DNA of 64,000 nucleotides from Devosia lacusdianchii (GTDB lineage: Bacteria > Pseudomonadota > Alphaproteobacteria > Rhizobiales > Devosiaceae): contig NZ_CP092483.1 in the NCBI RefSeq assembly GCF_022429625.1, positions 3,893,501-3,957,500 of the forward strand, read 5' to 3'. Made by a program: the position numbers and the translations under genes. This document shows, in pieces, positions 60,930 through 64,000 of this stretch. Position 1 is the first letter of the stretch. Each line of letters begins with the position of its first letter. Under the pieces are notes generated by a model. The model had not been told where the DNA came from. It saw nothing but the letters and a program-made list of their open reading frames with translations, and searched no databases.

Positions 60930-62135
60930 ATGCTCAATCTCAACAAAACGCTGACCCTGGCTGTTGCCGCCTCGACGCTCGCTGTCGCCGCGCCCGCCAT
61001 CGCGCAGGATACCGGTGCCACCATCGGCTTTATCGGCGGCTTCACCGGCCCGATTGAATCGCTGACGCCGCCGATCTTTGCCGGCGCCGAACTCGTCGTG
61101 AAGCAGATCAACGAACAGGGCGGTATCCTGGGCGGCGAACTCAAGCTCATCTCGGCTGACGGCGCTTGCGACGCAACTGCCGCTGCCGCTGCTGCCGACA
61201 AGGTGATCAACACCGACAACGTCACCGCCGTCGTCGGCGCACTCTGCACCGGCGAGACCATCGGCGCCTTCAACGGCTCGGGCCTGTCGGGCAATGTCGT
61301 GTTCGTGTCGCCCGCGTCCTCGGCTCCGGCCCTGACCACGCTGGAAGACAACGACCTCGTCTACCGCACCACCCCGTCCGACGCCATGCAGGGCGTGAAG
61401 ATGGCTGACCTGCTGCTCGCCAAGGGCGTCAAGGACATTGCCGTCACCTACGTCAACAACGACTACGGCAAGGGCCTCGCCGATGCCCTGGCCGCTGCTT
61501 ACACCGCTGGCGGCGGCACGATCGCTGCCAACGTCGCCCACGAGGAAGGCAAGGCCGACTACCGCGCCGAGCTGGGCAACCTCACCGCGTCGCAGAACCT
61601 GGTGATCCTCGCCTACGCCAACGCCTCGGGCAACACCATCCTGCGCCAGGCCGTCGAATCCGGCAACTTCACCCTCTATGTCGGTGGTGACGGCATGATC
61701 GGCGACGATCTGCTGACCGGTATCGACGCCGCCGCCGTCGAAGGCATGATCGCAACCCGCGCCGGCGCTCCGGCCGGCACCGCGACCACGACCTATACCG
61801 ACCTGGCTACCGCTGCCGGCATCGAAGCCAACGCGACCTATGCTCCTCAGGCTTACGACGCCGCGTTCCTGCTGGCTCTCGCCATCGAGAAGAACGGTTC
61901 GACCTCGCGTGACGGCCTCTCGGCTGCCCTGCGTGACGTTGCCTCCGCTCCTGGCGAAAAGATCCTGCCCGGCGAATGGACCAAGGCTGTCGAGCTGATC
62001 AAGGCCGGCACCGACATCGACTATGACGGCGCCGGTGGCGCGCTCGACTTCGACGCCGCTGGCGACGTTGACGGCATCATCGTCGAGCTGGCCGTCGAAG
62101 GCGGCACCTTCGTCGAAAAGGGCGAAATCCAGTAA
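60930..62135 (+). CDS. Orphan branched-chain amino acid-type ABC binding protein (LivJ-like)
   Basis: A 401-residue exported protein. The start at 60930, with AGAGGG six bases upstream, gives the signal peptide LNKTLTLAVAASTLAVAAPA, cleaved before QDTGATIGF. It is a peripla-binding-6 type (GFIGGFTGPIESLTPPIFAG; VVGALCTGETIGAFN), so an amino acid or amide ligand is likely. Codon use is richer in GCT and GGT than neighbours, a sign of high expression, and a strong terminator follows. No transport partners are adjacent. Confidence 0.86.
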   Translation: MLNLNKTLTLAVAASTLAVAAPAIAQDTGATIGFIGGFTGPIESLTPPIFAGAELVVKQINEQGGILGGELKLISADGACDATAAAAAADKVINTDNVTAVVGALCTGETIGAFNGSGLSGNVVFVSPASSAPALTTLEDNDLVYRTTPSDAMQGVKMADLLLAKGVKDIAVTYVNNDYGKGLADALAAAYTAGGGTIAANVAHEEGKADYRAELGNLTASQNLVILAYANASGNTILRQAVESGNFTLYVGGDGMIGDDLLTGIDAAAVEGMIATRAGAPAGTATTTYTDLATAAGIEANATYAPQAYDAAFLLALAIEKNGSTSRDGLSAALRDVASAPGEKILPGEWTKAVELIKAGTDIDYDGAGGALDFDAAGDVDGIIVELAVEGGTFVEKGEIQ

Positions 62136-62158
62136 ACTGGGTCGACCCGAAAATTACG

Positions 62159-62186
62159 AAGGCCCGGGAGCGATCCCGGGCCTTTT
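62159..62186 (+). terminator. Intrinsic terminator after the LivJ-like gene
   Basis: Stem AAGGCCCGGGA / TCCCGGGCCTT with a GCGA loop followed by a T-run (TTTTTCTTT). About 23 bases after the stop codon. Confidence 0.9.
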
Positions 62187-62203
62187 TCTTTAGAGGAGCC
62201 ACC

Positions 62204-62800
62204 ATGCCAGACGCCGAAACATTGAAATTCTATGCGGAGAACGCCGCCGAATATGTGCAGCATGGCGTCGGACAGCGCTTTCCGGAGCTCGAAGCGTTTC
62301 TCTCCCGCTTGCCGGTCGGCGGCGATGTGCTTGAGCTGGGCACAGGCAGCGGTCGGGATGCCGCGGTCATGCGGGCGGCCGGCTTCGCCGTAACCCCGTC
62401 GGACGCCTCCCCCGAACTGGCCGCGCAAGCCGAAGCTCTCCTCGGTCGCCCCGTACGGATCATGGCCTTTGACGAGCTCGACGAGGTCGCTGCCTATGAC
62501 GGCGTCTGGGCCAGTGCCTGCCTGCTGCACGCTCCACGCGACGAACTAACCGCCGACCTCACCCGTATTTTCACCGCCTTACGCCCCGGCGGCTGGCTGG
62601 TCGCCAGCTTCAAAGCTGGCGGCGGCGAGGGCCGCGACCAGCTCGGCCGCTACTACAATTATCCTGATAACGCCGAGCTGCGGGCCCATTTCGACGCCGC
62701 CGCCGATTGGGCAAATCTTACCCTCAGCGAACGTGACGGCGGTGGTTACGACAACAGGCCCACGCGCTGGCTCTGGGTAGAGGCCCAGAAGACGGGTTGA
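62204..62800 (+). CDS. Class I SAM-dependent methyltransferase
   Basis: A 198-residue cytoplasmic methyltransferase. The SAM site is VLELGTGSGRDAAVMRAA (ExGxGxG) and the second block is ASACLLHAPRDELTADL, with PGGWLVASFKAG before the C-terminus. It resembles the TehB/UbiE-like small methyltransferases; substrate unknown. AGGAG sits six bases before the start. Confidence 0.85.
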   Translation: MPDAETLKFYAENAAEYVQHGVGQRFPELEAFLSRLPVGGDVLELGTGSGRDAAVMRAAGFAVTPSDASPELAAQAEALLGRPVRIMAFDELDEVAAYDGVWASACLLHAPRDELTADLTRIFTALRPGGWLVASFKAGGGEGRDQLGRYYNYPDNAELRAHFDAAADWANLTLSERDGGGYDNRPTRWLWVEAQKTG

Positions 62801-62826
62801 GCCACAGCGCTTGCACACTCACGATA

Positions 62827-62921
62827 TCATTCCGGGGAAGGCCGGAATCTATATCCGTAGCGCTCCGCGACATCCAGCTTGAGTAAGTCACCGCCTGGAT
62901 TCCGGCCTTCGCCGGAATGAC
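62827..62921. repeat. REPIN-like palindromic element
   Basis: Outer halves TCATTCCGGGGAAGGCCGGA and TTCCGGCCTTCGCCGGAATGA, about 55 bases apart. Lies between the convergent methyltransferase and RES-toxin genes. Confidence 0.8.
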
Positions 62922-62931
62922 CCGCGGGCAA

Positions 62932-63594
62932 TTACACAGCCTCACTCAATCGCCGCACAGTGACGGTCGGACTATCAACCTCAACGGCGATGTCGAGATG
63001 CTCCCCCTGCGCCACATCGAGCACCTTGCTGGGCCGATAGGCCACGACATTGGTCCCGCCGCGATGGCGCAGGCTGTCAAACACCAGCCCGTCTCCGCCG
63101 GCAGCCCGCTCGGCCTCGCCATAAGCCTGCCCGGCCGCGTAATCGGCGCTGGCATAGAGCGGCCCACCCTGCCCGCGTAAATCCTCGTAGCGACCCTCGA
63201 TCCGGCAGTGATAGCTGCGATAGGTCCGGGTCAATCCGGGCACCTTGCGATCCGCCGCTTCGCGCCGCAGGTGATGCGCCACCTCGGCCACAGCGGTATT
63301 GATGGCCGCCGCCGCATACCACGCCCCCAGCTCCGGCCCGGAGAACCGCCCGCCGCTGACCGGCGCATGCAGGAACGCCGCCATGACGATACTCGAATTG
63401 GCCCGCCCGAACACCCATTCGCCCTGCGGCAAGCGCGCCAGACGCTCGGCCACCAGCCGGTCATTGGTCCAGCCGGCCAGTTCCATGACCGCCTCGGCAT
63501 CGGCCACCGTCGCGACCGTATCGAAGAGGCCAATAGGCGGAAATCGCGAAGGGATCAGCCGATAGGCCGGCCGTGGTGCTGCGATACGGCTCAT
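62932..63594 (-). CDS. RES-domain toxin (NAD+ phosphorylase family)
   Basis: A 220-residue RES-family protein. The fold lines up at about residues 75-210, with the conserved Arg in PVSGGRFSGPELGAWYA, the Glu in TAVAEVAHHLRR and the Ser in the later FDSLRHRGGTN region. RES toxins split NAD+ to halt growth. The start overlaps the stop of the upstream gene (ATGA), which encodes a partner antitoxin of the matching MbcA/ParS/Xre class. Confidence 0.86.
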   Translation of the reverse strand: MSRIAAPRPAYRLIPSRFPPIGLFDTVATVADAEAVMELAGWTNDRLVAERLARLPQGEWVFGRANSSIVMAAFLHAPVSGGRFSGPELGAWYAAAAINTAVAEVAHHLRREAADRKVPGLTRTYRSYHCRIEGRYEDLRGQGGPLYASADYAAGQAYGEAERAAGGDGLVFDSLRHRGGTNVVAYRPSKVLDVAQGEHLDIAVEVDSPTVTVRRLSEAV

Positions 63595-64000
63595 TGCCAG
63601 ACGATGCCGCTGTCGTCGATCGGAGTGAAATCGAGGTCGATCCGGTTGGGCGGCATATAGAGCCCGCCACGCGCCGCATCGAGAAAGCGCCGGACGGTCA
63701 GCAGGCCATCCTGTGACCCGCTGGTAACCAGCGCCAAAGGCGGCTGTCCGCCGAAGACCGGCGCGGCATGCGGCCCCCGCAACCAGCCCATAGCCTCGGC
63801 CGGATCGGCGAACAGCACGCCCAGCGCCTGATGAATGCCCAGCACCGCCGAAATCCGGGTCAGCACATCCGCATCGAGCGTCAAGCTCTCCTGCATTCGC
63901 GCCTTGGCGGTCCAGTGATGAAAGGTCGAACGCGCCGGATACCCCAGGACCAACCGCCGCTGTTCCTCATTGAGATCCCAGAGATCGGCAATGGCCAGAA
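63591..64000 (-). CDS. MbcA/ParS/Xre-type antitoxin, 5' end cut by window edge
   Basis: The visible 136 residues are the C-terminal part of an antitoxin. A helical region reads LAIADLWDLNEEQRRLVLGY then PARSTFHHWTAK, the Xre-like HTH; the DUF2384-type toxin-binding part is VLGIHQALGVLFADPAEAMG then WLRGPHAAPVFGG. Stop overlaps the RES gene start. The true N-terminus lies beyond 64000. Confidence 0.85.
   Translation of the reverse strand, partial: LAIADLWDLNEEQRRLVLGYPARSTFHHWTAKARMQESLTLDADVLTRISAVLGIHQALGVLFADPAEAMGWLRGPHAAPVFGGQPPLALVTSGSQDGLLTVRRFLDAARGGLYMPPNRIDLDFTPIDDSGIVWQ

Noticed and set aside
1-64000. tRNA, rRNA, CRISPR arrays, prophage or insertion sequences
   Set aside because: Looked for T-loop sequences, spaced direct repeats and transposase or phage motifs by eye; none found. 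A tRNAscan or CRISPR search would be decisive.

Overview
The window is about 64 kb of GC-rich bacterial chromosome, almost fully coding. Three things point to Alphaproteobacteria, order Hyphomicrobiales, most likely a Devosia-like organism: the gene order (tlpA-argH-lysA, a zinc-ribbon DUF3426 gene next to ftsEX, DUF2125 next to tyrC-hisC, a small HIG1-type membrane protein before a PduO-type adenosyltransferase), the alphaproteobacterial SOS-box form, and the many mosaic palindromic repeats. The assignment is an inference; there is no rRNA gene, and I saw no tRNA gene, phage, insertion sequence or CRISPR array.

Layout. 1-6.1 kb: nrdA (cut by the left edge) and metE, each behind its own cobalamin riboswitch, with a P-loop kinase-like gene between them. 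Both enzymes are the B12-independent member of an isozyme pair, so this is a small B12-sparing regulon; a cobalamin adenosyltransferase lies at 25.2 kb. 6.2-12.4 kb: a tightly packed operon of nucleoside hydrolase, a CUT1-type ABC importer (binding protein, two permeases, ATPase) and an adenosine deaminase, divergent from a LysR regulator; together they look like a nucleoside uptake and salvage system. 12.5-17.7 kb: envelope genes (YafK-like L,D-transpeptidase, DsbB, an outer-membrane barrel), a DUF72 protein, an HNH nuclease, an esterase, and a decayed ParDE module with an intact antitoxin and a frameshifted toxin. 17.8-21.3 kb: three tandem paralogous LuxR-type regulators, with a similar palindrome upstream of both the trio and the neighbouring outer-membrane gene.

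21.3-35.2 kb: DNA repair (AlkA), GluQRS, a LysR/NAD(P)-binding pair, B12 adenosylation, a rhomboid protease, a diguanylate cyclase, small motility-type proteins, TlpA, argH, lysA, a ChaC-type cyclotransferase, an AlkZ-like winged-helix protein, a response regulator and a DUF3426 protein. 35.4-38.9 kb: ftsE-ftsX, a YcxB-like protein, an acyltransferase, then a small gene with a textbook promoter overlapped by a perfect alphaproteobacterial SOS box. 39-47.6 kb: a second ChaC, DUF2125, tyrC-hisC, a methyltransferase, gloB, a small unknown gene behind a near-perfect sigma-54 promoter, fumC and rpmF. 47.7-59.5 kb: mtgA, an IspA-type prenyl synthase, MOSC and YbaK proteins, ispG with a previously untracked 47-residue membrane ORF behind it, pyruvate carboxylase, a DUF442 protein and a GGDEF-EAL protein. 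59.6-64 kb: two orphan ABC binding proteins, a methyltransferase and a RES/Xre-type toxin-antitoxin pair cut by the right edge.

About eleven intergenic cruciform-type repeats (paired hairpins bounded by GTCA...TGAC or similar) are scattered through the window. The observations that most deserve follow-up are the SOS-controlled 113-residue protein, the paired B12 riboswitches, the LuxR trio with its shared palindrome, the CUT1 nucleoside operon, and the sigma-54-driven small gene.
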